A stretch of 35,747 bases of DNA from an uncultured Bacteroidota bacterium (lineage in GTDB: Bacteria > Bacteroidota > Bacteroidia > Flavobacteriales > Flavobacteriaceae): contig CAJWUI010000012.1 of NCBI GenBank assembly GCA_913047695.1, forward strand, positions 1-35,747, read 5' to 3'. The notes under the pieces are model-generated. The model was not told the DNA's origin, did no database searches, and saw only the letters and a list, made by a program, of their open reading frames with translations. This document shows positions 16,938-26,570 of the stretch, piece after piece. The translations under genes and the position numbers were made by a program. Position 1 is the first letter of the stretch. Each line of letters opens with the position of its first letter.

Positions 16938-17015
16938 AACAATGTTTGTTTAAATATAATTAAAAAAACATAAACAAAATAAATTTTAAAATTGTTTTAA
17001 TCGTATTTTTATAGT

Positions 17016-19376
17016 ATGAAAAATCTACTAACATTATTACTATTTGTTGGCATTAAGATAGTTTTTGCTCAAAACTCAGGTACACTAAATGGTCGTATTG
17101 TTGATGAAAAAACTCAGCAACCATTACAAGGAGCCACAATAATTTTAGATGGTACAAATATTGGAACTATTACAGATTCAGATGGATACTTTATTTTAAA
17201 TAATATACCCTTTCAGTCATATAATATAGAGGCAAGTTTTTTAGGATATCAAACCACTAAACAATTTAATGTAATTGTAAAATCAACTGGAAATATTCCC
17301 TTAATATTTGAGTTAAATGAATTATCCGAAGATCTTGATGAAGTAATAGTTTCAAGTAATCCTTTCAAAACAAACAGTGAAACTCCCTTATCAACCCAAA
17401 CCTTTTCAGTTGTTGAAATTGAAACTTATCCTGGAGGTAATAATGACATTACTAAAGTAGTTCAAAGCATGCCGGGTATTTCTCCTTCAATAGGAGGCTT
17501 TAGAAATGATATTATTATTAGAGGTGGAGCTCCTAATGAAACGGTTTATTATTTAGATGGGATTGAAATTCCAAATATTAATCATTTTAGTACCCAAGGT
17601 AGTGCAGGTGGACCTGTTGGTATGATTAATGTTTCATTTATTAGGGAAGTAACTCTTTCAAGCTCTGCATTCGGTGCGGAATTTGATAATCCACTTTCAG
17701 GTGTTTTGTCATTCCAGCAAAGAGAAGGAGACCCAAACAGGTTTGGTGGTAATTTTAGATTTGGGGCTAGTGAAGCAGGTCTAACCTTAGAAGGTCCTCT
17801 TTTTAGAAAAAATAAATCTGAACCATCAAAAACTACCTTTTTATTTTCGGCAAGAAGAAGTTATTTGCAATTTCTTTTTGAACTTATTGGACTGCCAATT
17901 CGACCTGATTATTGGGATTATCAATGGAAAGTAAAACACGAATTAGATCGATACAACACATTAACTTTTATAGGTTTGGGCTCAATTGACAATTTTTCTG
18001 TTAAGCAGCCAGGTGAGTTTGATGCAGAGCAACAAGCAACACTTGAGCAAGTACCAATTATCGAACAGAGAAGTACTACAGTTGGATTGTCATGGAGGAA
18101 AAACTTCAAAAAGGGTAATGGATTCACATCTACAGCTCTCAGTTCAAACAGGCTAGCAAATGTTTTTTCAAGATATCTTGACAATGTAAATAAAGACGGA
18201 ATTGTTTTTCAAAATGATTCATATGAGTGGGAAACCAAATTACGTTTCAATCTAACACAATTTATAAATGATTTGAAATGGTCCGTAGGATTTAATGTTC
18301 AAAATTCAAGTTATAAAAATGGAACAAGTTTTTTAAGAGAAAATATATTTTATGAAACAGATTTAAATTTTTTTAAATATGGTTTATTTCTAAAAGCAAG
18401 TAATAATTTTTTTAATCAAAGACTTAATATTTCTTTAGGTATAAGAACTGATGCTGACACCTTTTCAACAGGCTCAAATTTAATTGACAATTTTTCCCCA
18501 AGGTTTTCATTTTCATATTCTCTTTCTGAGGACCAAAAATGGAAATTTAATGCTTCCATTGGTAGGTATTTTAAAATTCCAACCTATACAATGTTAGGTT
18601 TTCAGAATAATTTATCAGTTTTTGTAAATAAATCTTCACAATACACTAAAAGTGAACACTATGTGGCTGGTTTAGAATATAATCTAACATCGGTTTCAAG
18701 ATTAACTGTGGAGGGATTTTTGAAAAATTATTCGCAATTTCCTGTTTCTTTGATTGATAGGGTGTCACTTGCTAATAAAGGAGGAGGATTTGAGGTTTTA
18801 GGTAATGAAGCTATTCTATCTCTAGGAGAAGGTAAAACATCTGGTTTGGAATTTTTATTTCAACAAAAGTTAGCCAAAAACTTTTATGGTATTTTGGCCT
18901 ATACATATTTTTCTAGTAAATTTTCCGGTCTTGATGGGATTCTAAGACCATCAGTATGGGATAGTCGTCATCTTATTTCATTTTCAGGAGGTTATAAACT
19001 AAAAAGAAATTGGGAGATAAGTGCTCGCTGGAGGTATGCTGGGAAAAATCCTTATGTTCCGGTTGACATTACTGCTAGTACTATTTCATATCCAGAAATT
19101 ATTCTAGATTATGATACACTCGGGAAATTTAGACTAGATGCTTTCAATCTTGCAGATATTCGAATAGATAAAAAATGGAATTTTAAGAATCTTTCCTTCA
19201 ACTTATATTTCGAGGTACAAAATTTTTTAGCTCAACCAAATCCTACACCACCAGAATATGGATTAAACAGAAATCTGGATGGCACAATTATAATACCTAG
19301 AAATTTAGTTCCTGTATCTAATCAAGAAGGAAATAGTTCACCCTTACCTACCTTTGGATTTGTTTTATTCTTTTAG
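17016..19376 (+). CDS. TonB-dependent receptor, substrate unknown
   Basis: Outer-membrane receptor of 786 residues. A signal peptide (about 1-18, ending VFAQ) precedes a carboxypeptidase-regulatory-like domain (GRIVDEKTQQPLQGATIIL, about 22-105). The plug contains MPGISPSIGGFRNDIIIRGG, ETVYYLDGIEIPNINHF and LSGVLSFQQREG. The barrel follows and ends with GFVLFF, the usual C-terminal Phe for BAM recognition. No SusD partner is adjacent, so this is not a typical glycan-import pair. Its neighbour, a divergent Rieske lipoprotein, gives no clear hint of substrate. It ends seven bases from the convergent rimM gene. Confidence 0.9.
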   Translation: MKNLLTLLLFVGIKIVFAQNSGTLNGRIVDEKTQQPLQGATIILDGTNIGTITDSDGYFILNNIPFQSYNIEASFLGYQTTKQFNVIVKSTGNIPLIFELNELSEDLDEVIVSSNPFKTNSETPLSTQTFSVVEIETYPGGNNDITKVVQSMPGISPSIGGFRNDIIIRGGAPNETVYYLDGIEIPNINHFSTQGSAGGPVGMINVSFIREVTLSSSAFGAEFDNPLSGVLSFQQREGDPNRFGGNFRFGASEAGLTLEGPLFRKNKSEPSKTTFLFSARRSYLQFLFELIGLPIRPDYWDYQWKVKHELDRYNTLTFIGLGSIDNFSVKQPGEFDAEQQATLEQVPIIEQRSTTVGLSWRKNFKKGNGFTSTALSSNRLANVFSRYLDNVNKDGIVFQNDSYEWETKLRFNLTQFINDLKWSVGFNVQNSSYKNGTSFLRENIFYETDLNFFKYGLFLKASNNFFNQRLNISLGIRTDADTFSTGSNLIDNFSPRFSFSYSLSEDQKWKFNASIGRYFKIPTYTMLGFQNNLSVFVNKSSQYTKSEHYVAGLEYNLTSVSRLTVEGFLKNYSQFPVSLIDRVSLANKGGGFEVLGNEAILSLGEGKTSGLEFLFQQKLAKNFYGILAYTYFSSKFSGLDGILRPSVWDSRHLISFSGGYKLKRNWEISARWRYAGKNPYVPVDITASTISYPEIILDYDTLGKFRLDAFNLADIRIDKKWNFKNLSFNLYFEVQNFLAQPNPTPPEYGLNRNLDGTIIIPRNLVPVSNQEGNSSPLPTFGFVLFF

Positions 19377-19383
19377 GAAATAT

Positions 19384-19902
19384 TCACAATTCTAGTAAAC
19401 CATCCGGTATTTCAACAGATATATTTTTTTTCCGACGATCAACATTTATAATAAAATCGTCATGAATTGGAATTAAGGATGTAGTTCCGTCATATTTTTT
19501 TATTTCAAATAGAGCCTGTAGACCTTGATCATGAATTCTTACAATTGCTCCCAAATTTTCTTTATTATGCATAATTGAAAAACCGATTACTTCATGATAA
19601 TAAAATTTTTTCCCTTTCAATTTTGGAAGATAACTTAATGGTAGGTAAACATCTTTTTTTATCAATTTATCTGCTTCTATTTCGTTTGTTACGTTTTCGA
19701 ATCGAATCCTGATTAACTGTGATTTATGCAGTTGTACACTATTTATAATAAAAGGCACCAATGCGTTGCCAAGTTCAATAAAAATTGATTTTAATTCAGT
19801 ATACTGCTCCGGATTATCACTATCTGTTTTGACCAATAACTCTCCCTTGAAACTATGTTTCCCTATAACTTTGCCAATGTAAAAGCACTCCTCCTTTTTC
19901 AT
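19384..19902 (-). CDS. rimM: ribosome maturation factor RimM
   Basis: 172-residue RimM, which binds ribosomal protein S19 and helps mature the head of the 30S subunit and 16S rRNA. The N-terminal domain opens with FYIGKVIGKHSFKGELLVK, the classic RimM start. The C-terminal PRC-barrel contains KKFYYHEVIGFSI and the closing LIPIHDDFIINVDRRKKNISVEIPDGLLEL (seen in parts). It lies 17 bases after rpsP in the conserved rpsP-rimM order; trmD does not follow here, since a convergent receptor gene occupies that side. Confidence 0.96.
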   Translation of the reverse strand: MKKEECFYIGKVIGKHSFKGELLVKTDSDNPEQYTELKSIFIELGNALVPFIINSVQLHKSQLIRIRFENVTNEIEADKLIKKDVYLPLSYLPKLKGKKFYYHEVIGFSIMHNKENLGAIVRIHDQGLQALFEIKKYDGTTSLIPIHDDFIINVDRRKKNISVEIPDGLLEL

Positions 19903-19919
19903 CGGAACAGTATTTTAGT

Positions 19920-20738
19920 CTAGTCAGTATTTTTAGAGTTATTCTCACCTTCAGCTGTTTCATTGTCTTTACCAGACACCTCTTCAGTAGCAGGAGCCTC
20001 TTCAGCAGCAGGCGTTTCTTCAGCAGCAGGGGTTTCTTCAGAAGCAGGTGTTTCTTCAGCAGCAGGCGTTTCTTCAGCAGCAGGGGTTTCTTCAGAAGCA
20101 GGTGTTTCTTCAGCAGCAGGGGTTTCTTCAGAAGCAGGAGCCTCATCAGTTGTAGGCGTTTCTTCAGCAGCAGGAGCCTCATCAGTGGTAGGCGTTTCTT
20201 CAGTAGCAGGCGTTTCTTCAGTAGCAGGAGTCTCTTCAGTAGCAGGAGTCACTTCAGTGGAAGAAGCTTCTTGGGTTGCTGCTGCCTCTTTTGCAGCGGC
20301 GTCCTCGAGTCTTTTCTCACTTGCTTGTTTTTCCGCATCCAGCCTTTTTGTTTTATCTACTTCACTGGCTTTTAATAAGTTATCTTTTTTGGCCTGAATT
20401 TTTGCTTCTTTTTCCTTTAGCCAATCAGCAAGTTTTTTATCAGCTATTTCCTGGGTAAAAGCACCTTTTCTTACTCCGCCGTTCAGGTGATGTTTTAACA
20501 TCACTCCCTTGTATGATAAAAGAGTTCTAGCAGTATCTGTAGGCTGAGCTCCTTTTTCCAACCATTCAACTGCACGATCTATGTCAATTATTACAGTAGC
20601 TGGGTTTGTATTAGGATTGTAGGTACCAATTTTTTCTAGGTAGCGACCGTCTCTTTTTGCTCGAGAATCAGCAGCAACAAGCCAATAAAATGGTTTTCCT
20701 TTTTTTCCGTGTCTTTGAAGTCTTAATTTTAGTGGCAT
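19920..20738 (-). CDS. rpsP: 30S ribosomal protein S16 with acidic repeat tail
   Basis: The S16 core occupies about residues 1-80 (KLRLQRHGKKGKPFYWLVAADS, IGTYNPNTNPATVIID, GAQPTDTARTLLSYKGV). A flavobacterial-type extension follows (81-110, HHLNGGVRKGAFTQEIAD), then a Lys/Glu/Ala-rich helix (110-155). Residues 160-255 are 16 hexapeptide units of the type ATEETP, AAEETP, ASEETP or TTDEAP, and an acidic end follows. At 272 residues it is about three times the length of E. coli S16 (82). The tail is strongly acidic while the core is basic. Extensions of this gene are known in Bacteroidota, but this repeat number is long. It is first in the rpsP-rimM unit, with a TAnnTTTG promoter upstream. Confidence 0.95.
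   Translation of the reverse strand: MPLKLRLQRHGKKGKPFYWLVAADSRAKRDGRYLEKIGTYNPNTNPATVIIDIDRAVEWLEKGAQPTDTARTLLSYKGVMLKHHLNGGVRKGAFTQEIADKKLADWLKEKEAKIQAKKDNLLKASEVDKTKRLDAEKQASEKRLEDAAAKEAAATQEASSTEVTPATEETPATEETPATEETPTTDEAPAAEETPTTDEAPASEETPAAEETPASEETPAAEETPAAEETPASEETPAAEETPAAEEAPATEEVSGKDNETAEGENNSKNTD
19974..20261 (-). repeat. 18-bp tandem repeat inside rpsP
   Basis: Sixteen consecutive 18-base units encode the hexapeptide repeat of S16 residues 160-255. Units are near-identical variants of the + strand pattern GTTTCTTCAGCAGCAGGC, with changes that alternate Ala, Ser or Thr and Thr or Ala. The array contains no frame-breaking indel, so unit gain or loss would stay in frame. It is visibly richer in G+C than its surroundings. 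Confidence 0.95.
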
Positions 20739-20753
20739 AACATATTAATTAGC

Positions 20754-20770
20754 AAGGATACACGATCCTT
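20754..20770 (-). promoter_or_regulatory. small hairpin in the rpsP leader
   Basis: AAGGAT (20754-20759) and ATCCTT (20765-20770) form a 6-bp stem with a 5-base loop, 16 bases before the rpsP start and inside the leader expected from the promoter at 20789. A role in control of S16 synthesis is only a possibility. Confidence 0.25.
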
Positions 20771-20788
20771 AAACATTAATTCGGATGG

Positions 20789-20796
20789 CAAATATA
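20789..20796 (-). promoter_or_regulatory. promoter -7 box for rpsP-rimM
   Basis: On the minus strand this reads TATATTTG (followed by CC), an exact TAnnTTTG box. It lies about 50 bases before the rpsP start. No clear -33 TTG is seen at the usual distance. Confidence 0.5.
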
Positions 20797-20893
20797 GTTG
20801 AAAATTGTTATAAAAATCCTAAGGGTTTAATCTTTTCTTTTTTGTTTTCTCAAATTATCTTTATTTTGAGTTAGCGGCAAGGCATTTAAATCC

Positions 20894-20924
20894 TTGTTGT
20901 GATAATAAAAAAAGTGTAATTTTG
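20894..20924 (+). promoter_or_regulatory. promoter for tig-clpP-clpX
   Basis: TTG at 20894-20896 and TAATTTTG at 20917-20924 are spaced by 20 bases, fitting the Bacteroidota TTG-N17-23-TAnnTTTG promoter. The predicted transcription start is about 14 bases before the tig ATG at 20945. Confidence 0.6.
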
Positions 20925-20944
20925 GCGACTAAAATTTACACTTC

Positions 20945-22276
20945 ATGAACATAAGCAAAACCAAGATTGATAATCTTAATGCAGTTATCAAAATAGAAAT
21001 TGAGGGTAAAGATTATGAATCAAAAGTTAATTCAGTTTTAAATAATTACCGAAAAAAAGCAAATATCCCTGGATTTAGGAAAGGAAATGTACCACTGGGT
21101 ATCATAAAAAAACAATATCAAAAGGCTGTAAAAGCAGATGAAGTTAATAAGCTAATAACTGAAAATTTAGAAAAATATATTAAAAAGGAGAAAATTGAGT
21201 TACTTGGTAGTCCATTGCCCAAGAATAACAAAGATCTTCTTGATTGGAGAGCTGAAAAAATGACATTTGAATTTGAGTTAGGTCTATCACCAAAATTTGA
21301 TCTTAATCTAAATGTTTTAAAAAAAGTAACTCATTATCAAATTGAACCAGATAAAAAGATGATTCAGGAGCAATTGGATTATTTAAGAAACCAATATGGG
21401 AAATTAGTAACGCGTGAAAAGGTTCAAAATAAATATGAGATTATTGCTGAATTTAAAAATGAAAATATAGGGATAAACAAAATTGGCAATTTTAAGCTTG
21501 AAGAAGTAAAATCAAAAAAAGCTATTAATGAACTTAAAGCTGCAAGTGTCGGTAAAATATTTCTAATAAAAATTAAGGGTCTTTTTAAGGAAAGCAACAC
21601 AATGAAACGTTTTACTAATTTTGATGATAATAAATTGGAGGAAATTTCTGCAAATGAAATTACAATCGAAATTAAAGAAATTAATGAAAGAGTTCCTGCA
21701 TTATTAAATCAAGAACTTTTTGATAAATTATATGATAAGGGTACAGTTAAGAGTGAAAATGATTTGATGGAAAAAATTAAAATAGGTTTAGAAAACCAAT
21801 TCAAACCACAATCAAATCAAAAACTAATTAATGATATATCTGAAACTATAGTTGAAAAGACCAAATTTAAACTTCCTGAAGATTTCCTAAAGAATTGGAT
21901 TCGAAATTCAGGAAAAGAACCTCTAAACGAAAAAGAAGCAGTAGAAGAATTTAAAAAGTCAGAAAAAGGAATACGTTATCAACTTATAGAGGGTAAAATA
22001 ATAAAAGAAAACAATCTAAATTACACATTTGAGGAACTTCAAAATTATGCTAAGAAAATTGTGGAAAGTCAAATGAAACAATACGGACAAAATATTGACA
22101 AAAAACAAGTTGACGCATTGGTTTCTAAAGTTTTAACAAACCGGGAGGAAACAAAAAGGATTTCGGAGCAATTAATAGGTGAAAAGATGCTAAAATTTTA
22201 TTTAGAGAAAGCACCCCTAAAACAAAAAAAAGTTGGTTTTGATGTCTTTATAAAAGAAGCTTACGGTAAAGCTTGA
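20945..22276 (+). CDS. tig: trigger factor chaperone
   Basis: Ribosome-associated chaperone that meets nascent chains at the exit tunnel. The N-terminal ribosome-binding domain has the signature IPGFRKGNVPLGIIKKQY (about residues 36-53). The middle region (about 140-240) corresponds to the FKBP-like domain but looks reduced and diverged, as usual in Bacteroidota, so prolyl isomerase activity is doubtful. The C-terminal helical domain is very rich in Lys and Glu. At 443 residues it has normal length. It is the first gene of a unit with clpP 32 bases and clpX 9 bases apart, the conserved tig-clpP-clpX order. Confidence 0.93.
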   Translation: MNISKTKIDNLNAVIKIEIEGKDYESKVNSVLNNYRKKANIPGFRKGNVPLGIIKKQYQKAVKADEVNKLITENLEKYIKKEKIELLGSPLPKNNKDLLDWRAEKMTFEFELGLSPKFDLNLNVLKKVTHYQIEPDKKMIQEQLDYLRNQYGKLVTREKVQNKYEIIAEFKNENIGINKIGNFKLEEVKSKKAINELKAASVGKIFLIKIKGLFKESNTMKRFTNFDDNKLEEISANEITIEIKEINERVPALLNQELFDKLYDKGTVKSENDLMEKIKIGLENQFKPQSNQKLINDISETIVEKTKFKLPEDFLKNWIRNSGKEPLNEKEAVEEFKKSEKGIRYQLIEGKIIKENNLNYTFEELQNYAKKIVESQMKQYGQNIDKKQVDALVSKVLTNREETKRISEQLIGEKMLKFYLEKAPLKQKKVGFDVFIKEAYGKA

Positions 22277-22308
22277 TAATTTCATTAATTTTGATGAAAA
22301 TATAGAAA

Positions 22309-22974
22309 ATGGACTACGGTAAAGAATTTAAAAAATATGCAACAAAGCAACACGGTGTAAATGCAATGTACTATGACAAAATTGTAAGTAGTATGACTCC
22401 TTATATCATAGAAGAAAGACAATTAAATGTTGCCCAGATGGATGTTTTTTCTCGTCTAATGATGGATAGAATAATGTTTTTGGGTACTGCTATAGATGAC
22501 CAGGTTGCAAATATAATTCAGGCACAACTATTATTTTTGCAGAGTACAGATTCTTCACGTGATATCCAGATGTATATCAATTCTCCAGGTGGAGGGGTTT
22601 ATGCCGGTCTAGGAATTTATGATACGATGCAATTTGTAACCCCAGATGTTGCTACAATTTGTACAGGTATTGCTGCCTCAATGGGAGCAGTTTTATTGTG
22701 TGCAGGTCAAAAAGGAAAGCGTTCTGCACTTCCACATGCAAGAGTAATGATACACCAACCTTTAGGTGGTGCTCAAGGTCAGGCTTCAGATATAGAGATC
22801 ACAGCGAGGGAGATATTAAAACTTAAAGACGAGTTATATCAAATAATTTCAAAACATTCTGGGCAAAGTAAGGAGAAAGTAACTGAAAATAGCGATCGAG
22901 ATTATTGGATGAAAGCAGAGGAGGCAAAGAATTATGGAATGGTCGATGAAGTGCTTAAAAATGCACCGCAATAA
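22309..22974 (+). CDS. clpP: ATP-dependent Clp protease proteolytic subunit
   Basis: Serine protease subunit of the ClpXP/ClpAP complex, 221 residues. The catalytic triad is visible: S124 in IAASMGAVLLCAG, H149 in VMIHQPLGG and D198 in ENSDRDYWM, with spacing matching the E. coli enzyme. The N-terminal stretch before IIEERQLNVAQMDVFSRL is probably a short propeptide that is removed. The clpX gene follows after nine bases. Confidence 0.98.
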   Translation: MDYGKEFKKYATKQHGVNAMYYDKIVSSMTPYIIEERQLNVAQMDVFSRLMMDRIMFLGTAIDDQVANIIQAQLLFLQSTDSSRDIQMYINSPGGGVYAGLGIYDTMQFVTPDVATICTGIAASMGAVLLCAGQKGKRSALPHARVMIHQPLGGAQGQASDIEITAREILKLKDELYQIISKHSGQSKEKVTENSDRDYWMKAEEAKNYGMVDEVLKNAPQ

Positions 22975-22983
22975 AACTTAACC

Positions 22984-24213
22984 ATGAGCAAGTCTGAATT
23001 AAATTGTTCGTTTTGTGGTAAACCTAAATCTGATACTGAATTACTTATTGCTGGTTTAGATGCACACATTTGTAATAGTTGCATTATTCAAGCACATGGA
23101 ATATTAGTTGAAGAATCCTCTGAACAAGAATCTAATTCAGTAAATATTGAGTTAAAACCACCGAAGGAAATCAAGGCTTTTTTGGATGAATATGTTGTAG
23201 GACAAGAAGTTTCGAAGCGTGTTCTAGCTGTAGCTGTTTACAATCACTATAAACGTTTGCTTCAAGTAGATTCGAAAGAAGATGATATTGAAATACAGAA
23301 AAGTAATATTTTGATTGTTGGTCCAACAGGAACCGGAAAAACTCTTTTAGCACAAACGATTTCAAAATTTTTAAATGTACCATTAGCGATTGTAGATGCA
23401 ACAGTTTTAACTGAAGCTGGTTATGTAGGTGAAGATGTGGAAAGTATTCTCACTCGACTACTTCAAGCTGCTGACTATGATCTTGATCGCGCTCAAAGGG
23501 GAATTGTTTTTATAGACGAAATTGATAAAATTGCTCGTAAAAGTGACAATCCTTCTATTACAAGAGATGTTTCCGGTGAGGGGGTGCAACAGGCTTTATT
23601 AAAATTATTGGAAGGAACTATTGTGAATGTACCTCCAAAAGGTGGTCGTAAACACCCAGATCAAAAATTTATTGAATTAGATACGTCGAATATCTTGTTC
23701 ATTGCTGGTGGAGCTTTTGACGGGATAGAGACTCATATAAATAAACGTTTAAATATTAAGGCTATAGGCTACAAAAATTCTTTTGAAAAAGTGCATTTTA
23801 ATGAAGATAAAATACTAAGACATATCACACCCGGAGATATCCGATCTTATGGATTAATTCCTGAGATTATTGGTAGATTACCAGTATTAACTTACATGAA
23901 TCCATTAGATAATGTTGCACTAAGGCTAATTTTAACATCTCCAAAAAATGCGCTTATAAAGCAATACGTAAAGTTGTTTCAGATGGATCAAATAAACTTA
24001 CAATTCACTCCCGGGGCGCTAGATTATATAGTTGAAAAGGCTCTTCAATTTAAGCTTGGAGCGAGAGGTTTACGATCTTTGTGTGAGGCAATATTAAATG
24101 ATGCAATGTATGAGCTTCCTAATACTGAGATTAAAGAATTAAAGGTTACCAAGCTTTATGTAGATCAGAAGTTATCGAATGCAGAGTTTTCAGATCTTAA
24201 AATAGTTTCTTAA
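22984..24213 (+). CDS. clpX: Clp protease ATP-binding subunit ClpX
   Basis: AAA+ unfoldase that recognises substrates and feeds them to ClpP. The N-terminal zinc-binding domain has C8, C11, C30 and C33. Walker A is GPTGTGKT (113-120) and Walker B is [10 protein letters not shown]. The pore and ClpP-docking regions are present, and the length of 409 residues is normal. Its TAA stop overlaps the stop of the convergent GH3-family gene by four bases, so the two transcripts must overlap at their 3' ends. Confidence 0.98.
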   Translation: MSKSELNCSFCGKPKSDTELLIAGLDAHICNSCIIQAHGILVEESSEQESNSVNIELKPPKEIKAFLDEYVVGQEVSKRVLAVAVYNHYKRLLQVDSKEDDIEIQKSNILIVGPTGTGKTLLAQTISKFLNVPLAIVDATVLTEAGYVGEDVESILTRLLQAADYDLDRAQRGIVFIDEIDKIARKSDNPSITRDVSGEGVQQALLKLLEGTIVNVPPKGGRKHPDQKFIELDTSNILFIAGGAFDGIETHINKRLNIKAIGYKNSFEKVHFNEDKILRHITPGDIRSYGLIPEIIGRLPVLTYMNPLDNVALRLILTSPKNALIKQYVKLFQMDQINLQFTPGALDYIVEKALQFKLGARGLRSLCEAILNDAMYELPNTEIKELKVTKLYVDQKLSNAEFSDLKIVS

Positions 24214-25724
24214 TAATTCATTTTTAACAATTCGTCCAAAAATTCCCTAGAATTAGAAAGCCTAGGTACTTTGTGCTGACCACCAAGCTTTCCTTTTTGT
24301 GATAGCCATTTATAAAACAAACCTTTTTGGGCCTTATGAAGCCTTAATGGTTTTAAAGTCATGTTATTATATCTTTTAGCTTCATAATCTGAGTTTTCAT
24401 TTTGAAGTGCTTTATCAAAAAGTCTACAAAAAAGTGAAAGATCCTCAGGCTCTCTATCAAATTCTATAATCCATTCATGTGCACCTTGTTTATTTTTCTC
24501 CATAAAAATAGGTCCCGCTGTGTAATTGAAAACGTTACTTTTAGTTTGAGAACAGACTTTTTCAAGGGCTTTTTCAGCATTATCAATTATAAGTTCTTCT
24601 CCGAACACATTTATAAAATGTTTTGTACGTCCCGTTACTTGTATTCGGTAAGGAGACAAACTTGTAAAACGAATTGTATCCCCAATTTTATATCGCCACA
24701 GACCTGCATTTGTGGTTATAACCATTGCATAATTAGTATCCAATTTAACTTCAGATAAAGGAATTATTTTATTGGAATCCTCATTATATCCATTGAAAGG
24801 AATAAATTCATAAAAAATTCCATAATCTAACATAAGAAGCAGTTCGTCTGAATTATTTTTATCCTGAATCCCAAAAAATCCTTCAGATGCATTATAAATT
24901 TCATAATATCGAAAACTATTTTTTGGAATTAATTTCTGATACAACTTCTTATATGGTTTAAAACTGACTCCACCATGAAAGTAAACCTCCGCATCAGGCC
25001 AAACCTGAGAGATATCAATTTTTCCAGTTTCTTTTAAAACATTCTGAAGTAGGACTAACATCCATGATGGCACACCTGTCAAGCTAGTTACTTTTTCAGG
25101 AATTGATTCATTAACTATTGCTTTCATCTTTGTCTCCCATTCAGGCATTAGAGAAGTTTTATTACTAGGCGTGCTACTTAATTCTGCCCAAAATGGCAGA
25201 TTCTGAATTATTATAGATGACAGATCACCAAAGTAACTGTTATTATTATTATATAATTCGTTGCTTCCACCGAGCCTTAAAGACTTACCTGTAAGTAGTT
25301 GTGAGTTTTCATTATTATTGAAATATATACATAACATATCTTTGCCGGCCTTGTAATGACAATCCTCAAGAGCTTCATTGCTTACTGGTATAAACTTACT
25401 TCTTGAATTTGTCGTTCCACTAGATTTTGCAAACCATTTAATTTGAGTAGGCCAAAAAATATTCTGTTCTCCCTTTCTGCACCTTTCAATATCAGCTTCA
25501 ACATCCTCGTAAGTAGAAATGGGAATATTTTTTTTAAATTCATTGTAGCAATTTATCCCACTAAAGCCGTATTTTTTTCCAATTTCTGTTTTTTGAGCAT
25601 TTCGTAACAAATTAAATAATAATTCATTTTGAACCTCATTTGGATATTTTGTGAATAGTTCCATCTGATGAATTCTCTTTTTGAGAATCCATGATGCAAT
25701 CGAATTAAATAAGGGTATAGGCAT
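24210..25724 (-). CDS. GH3-family acyl amido synthetase
   Basis: 504-residue member of the GH3 (auxin-responsive promoter) family of the adenylate-forming superfamily. In plants these enzymes join acyl acids such as auxin or jasmonate to amino acids. The bacterial role is unknown. Visible family segments are [21 protein letters not shown] (nucleotide-binding P-loop with SSGTT), [14 protein letters not shown] (the YxxSE motif), [17 protein letters not shown] and [17 protein letters not shown]. All adenylation motifs look intact, so it is probably active. It is divergent from the DUF2797 gene across 51 bases and convergent with clpX, with no pathway neighbours. Confidence 0.9.
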   Translation of the reverse strand: MPIPLFNSIASWILKKRIHQMELFTKYPNEVQNELLFNLLRNAQKTEIGKKYGFSGINCYNEFKKNIPISTYEDVEADIERCRKGEQNIFWPTQIKWFAKSSGTTNSRSKFIPVSNEALEDCHYKAGKDMLCIYFNNNENSQLLTGKSLRLGGSNELYNNNNSYFGDLSSIIIQNLPFWAELSSTPSNKTSLMPEWETKMKAIVNESIPEKVTSLTGVPSWMLVLLQNVLKETGKIDISQVWPDAEVYFHGGVSFKPYKKLYQKLIPKNSFRYYEIYNASEGFFGIQDKNNSDELLLMLDYGIFYEFIPFNGYNEDSNKIIPLSEVKLDTNYAMVITTNAGLWRYKIGDTIRFTSLSPYRIQVTGRTKHFINVFGEELIIDNAEKALEKVCSQTKSNVFNYTAGPIFMEKNKQGAHEWIIEFDREPEDLSLFCRLFDKALQNENSDYEAKRYNNMTLKPLRLHKAQKGLFYKWLSQKGKLGGQHKVPRLSNSREFLDELLKMNY

Positions 25725-25775
25725 TAAATAATTACTATATTAACGCTGTAAATTTAAATAAATCTTATTGAGTAA

Positions 25776-26570
25776 ATGATTCAGGGGACATTAAAAAAAA
25801 TGATTACCGAATATAAGAATCCGATTAATTATTTCTTAAATATGGACAAAGGATTTGTTCATTTGAATCAGCATATTGGTAAGAAATTAAATATTTCCCA
25901 TATAGGGTCTGAATGCTTATCGTGTTCAAAAGAATTTGAAATATTTAGACAGGGTTTTTGTAAATCTTGCTTTTATGAAAATCCAGCTGCAGGAGATTGG
26001 GTTATGCGTCCTGAACTTAGTAAAGCACATTTAAATCAAGCAGATAGAGATTTGGAGTACGAAAAAAAAATCCAATTACAGCCCCATATTATTTATCTTG
26101 CATTAAGTAGTCATCTAAAAGTTGGTGTAACAAGAAAAACACAGATACCTACACGTTGGATAGATCAGGGAGCTCACGAAGCTATGACTATAATTGAAGT
26201 TCCCAACAGATACCTTGCTGGCATTGGAGAGGTTGCTTTAAAAGAATATTTTTCTGACAAAACAAATTGGAGAAAAATGTTGCAAAATGAAATTACACCT
26301 GTTAAATGGGAAGAAGCTTTTAAAAAATCGATAGAATGCTTGCCCAAAGAATTAGAACCTTATAAACGAACCATGCAGAGTTTAGAAAAGATTTTTTTCC
26401 CAGTACAATATTACCCTTCTAAAGTTAGTAGTTTGAACCTATTAAAGAGCCCTGTTTATAAGGGAAAGTTAATAGGCATAAAGGCTCAATATATGCTTTT
26501 TGAAGATCAAACCGTTTTTAATGTTCGGTCGAATGAAGGCCAAAGAGTTAAACTTAGTTTTATTGCTTAG
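25776..26570 (+). CDS. DUF2797 family protein
   Basis: 264 residues, recognised as DUF2797. A probable zinc site is formed by C47, C50, C62 and C65 (ECLSCSK, FCKSC). The central part, IIYLALSSHLKVGVTRKTQIPTRWIDQGAHEA (seen in parts), has the look of a GIY-YIG-like fold, with a Tyr strand, a KVG turn, an Arg and a later Glu (GIGEVALKE). Whether it cuts nucleic acid is unknown. The start at 25776 is chosen for family fit; an ATG at 25800 is an alternative. It is convergent with rluF and overlaps its stop by four bases. Confidence 0.8.
   Translation: MIQGTLKKMITEYKNPINYFLNMDKGFVHLNQHIGKKLNISHIGSECLSCSKEFEIFRQGFCKSCFYENPAAGDWVMRPELSKAHLNQADRDLEYEKKIQLQPHIIYLALSSHLKVGVTRKTQIPTRWIDQGAHEAMTIIEVPNRYLAGIGEVALKEYFSDKTNWRKMLQNEITPVKWEEAFKKSIECLPKELEPYKRTMQSLEKIFFPVQYYPSKVSSLNLLKSPVYKGKLIGIKAQYMLFEDQTVFNVRSNEGQRVKLSFIA

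Noticed and set aside
17016..19376. SusC/SusD glycan-import pair
   Set aside because: No SusD-like gene lies beside either TonB receptor, so a polysaccharide utilisation locus is not supported here despite the sulfatase and xylose genes.
19963..20397. Long open frame opposite rpsP, rich in Ser, Ala, Gly and Val
   Set aside because: It is the antisense image of the 18-bp repeat array, which lacks stops in several frames; no independent gene signs.
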